From an uncultured Ruminiclostridium sp. (lineage in GTDB: Bacteria > Bacillota > Clostridia > Oscillospirales > Ruminococcaceae): DNA of 64,000 bases. A program made the translations under genes and the position numbers. The stretch's first letter is position 1; every line of letters begins with the position of its first letter. The stretch is from assembly GCA_910579265.1 (NCBI GenBank), contig CAJTTE010000012.1, positions 38,015 to 102,014 of the forward strand, given 5' to 3'. The notes beneath the pieces are model-generated. The model ran no database searches, had not been told where the DNA came from, and saw only the letters and a program-made list of their open reading frames with translations. Positions 63,526-64,000 of the stretch are shown piece after piece.

Positions 63526-63876
63526 TGGTGGAATCGGCGAGAGTCGAACTCGCGTCCGAAAGCCGGTCCGCTCACCTTTCTACATGCTTAGTTTATCTAT
63601 TGAAATTTCCTTGCTTCGCTCCGATAAACAGGATCAAAGTTTGGTAGCCCTTTGATTCATCAACGGGTACAAGGCTATTACCGTTGACGTTCACTGCTGA
63701 ATGACGCCCAAACCTGAGCCGCAGTATTCTCAGGCAGGACGGCAGCCGCGGTTAGGCAGCTACGAGTTCAGATCTATTATCTGCGTTTAATTTTAAAATA
63801 CCCATTATTAAAGAGTTTAGGAGAACTCTGCATGCTTAGCAAGGTTCACGGCCTCCGTCGAAACCTTTACGATCCC
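63526..63876 (-). ncRNA. ssrA: tmRNA (trans-translation)
   Basis: About 351 bases. The 5' end gggatcgtaaaggtttcgac and the 3' end gagttcgactctcgccgatt form the tRNA-like domain with acceptor gggatcg/cgattcc, a T-arm GTTCGACTC and encoded CCA (63528-63526). The tag frame ends gcagataatagatctgaactcgtagctgcctaa in two pieces, reading ADNRSELVAA and stop. It rescues stalled ribosomes with SmpB (not in this window). Confidence 0.95.
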
Positions 63877-63888
63877 TATTTATAGTCT

Positions 63889-63917
63889 ATTATATACAAT
63901 AAATCTATATTTGTCAA
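63889..63917 (-). promoter_or_regulatory. Promoter of tmRNA
   Basis: On the minus strand TTGACA (63917-63912), 17 bases, TATAAT (63894-63889), both perfect consensus, 13 bases before the tmRNA 5' end. Confidence 0.88.
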
Positions 63918-64000
63918 TGGTAATTTATCATTTTTACTGTTGATTTTGTAGAGCTACAATAGATATTGGACAATCGAAAAAAAGATATTGAGAGAAAGCC

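Overview
The window looks like a chromosomal segment of an anaerobic Firmicute of class Clostridia, most likely an Oscillospiraceae/Ruminococcaceae-type gut organism. This is an inference from a Leu T-box leader, CCA-encoded tRNA, AGGAGG-type ribosome sites, several TTG/GTG starts, clostridial families (DUF1292, DUF6054-like, DUF5711-like, paired half-size TauE) and a housekeeping core of Firmicute type. No phage, plasmid, IS transposase or CRISPR array was seen. Noncoding space is unusually rich in short inverted-repeat (MITE-like) elements and gene remnants.

Layout. 1-1.0 kb: end of a membrane-protein gene and a frameshifted DUF305 gene. 1.2-5.8 kb (minus): a leucine T-box operon with a 2-isopropylmalate-synthase-like enzyme and a natural fusion of a sugar-isomerase-type TIM barrel with an acyl-CoA synthetase. 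6.0-7.7 kb: an ECF sigma factor with a long C-terminal extension. 8.5-10.4 kb (minus): two half-size TauE/SafE proteins, a small HExxH protein, a candidate 6S RNA and a DUF1292 gene. 10.63-11.49 kb (plus): a consensus promoter and a strong terminator bracket about 820 nt with almost no coding potential, the best candidate for an undescribed large structured RNA. 12-19 kb (minus): duplicated lipoproteins with decayed neighbours, a frameshifted gene, another lipoprotein, a pair of ABC exporter half-transporters and tRNA-Leu(UAG).

20-25.7 kb (plus): an envelope-polymer cluster: a sulfatase-fold membrane enzyme, a small membrane protein, a YidC/Oxa1 insertase fused to a CDP-glycerol glycerophosphotransferase-like domain, and a methyltransferase. 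25.8-29.9 kb: a MATE transporter with a duplicated tail, then ruvC-ruvA-ruvB. 29.9-31.7 kb is gene-free. 31.7-38 kb: glmM, a DUF6054-like gene, an RNA-methyltransferase-like gene and ecfA1-ecfA2-ecfT-truA. 38.4-44.2 kb: a DUF5711-like membrane protein, CvpA-like protein, ClpE-like unfoldase, an SDR of the EF-P 5-aminopentanone reductase type and a conserved hypothetical.

44.7-50.9 kb: hydrolase, RlmA-like methyltransferase, HAD phosphatase, membrane diguanylate cyclase, GNAT. 51.2-58.3 kb: purine nucleoside phosphorylase and MtnA overlap, and a methylthioadenosine/SAH-deaminase-like enzyme overlaps cca; together the three enzymes could run a methylthioinosine route of MTA salvage. 58.3-62.7 kb: MreB-family protein, YihY-like membrane protein, an esterase-like protein and two small-family hypotheticals. 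The window ends with tmRNA (ssrA, minus) and its promoter.

All family names come from motif recognition in the translated sequence; no database search was run. RNA class names other than tRNA, tmRNA and the T-box are tentative.
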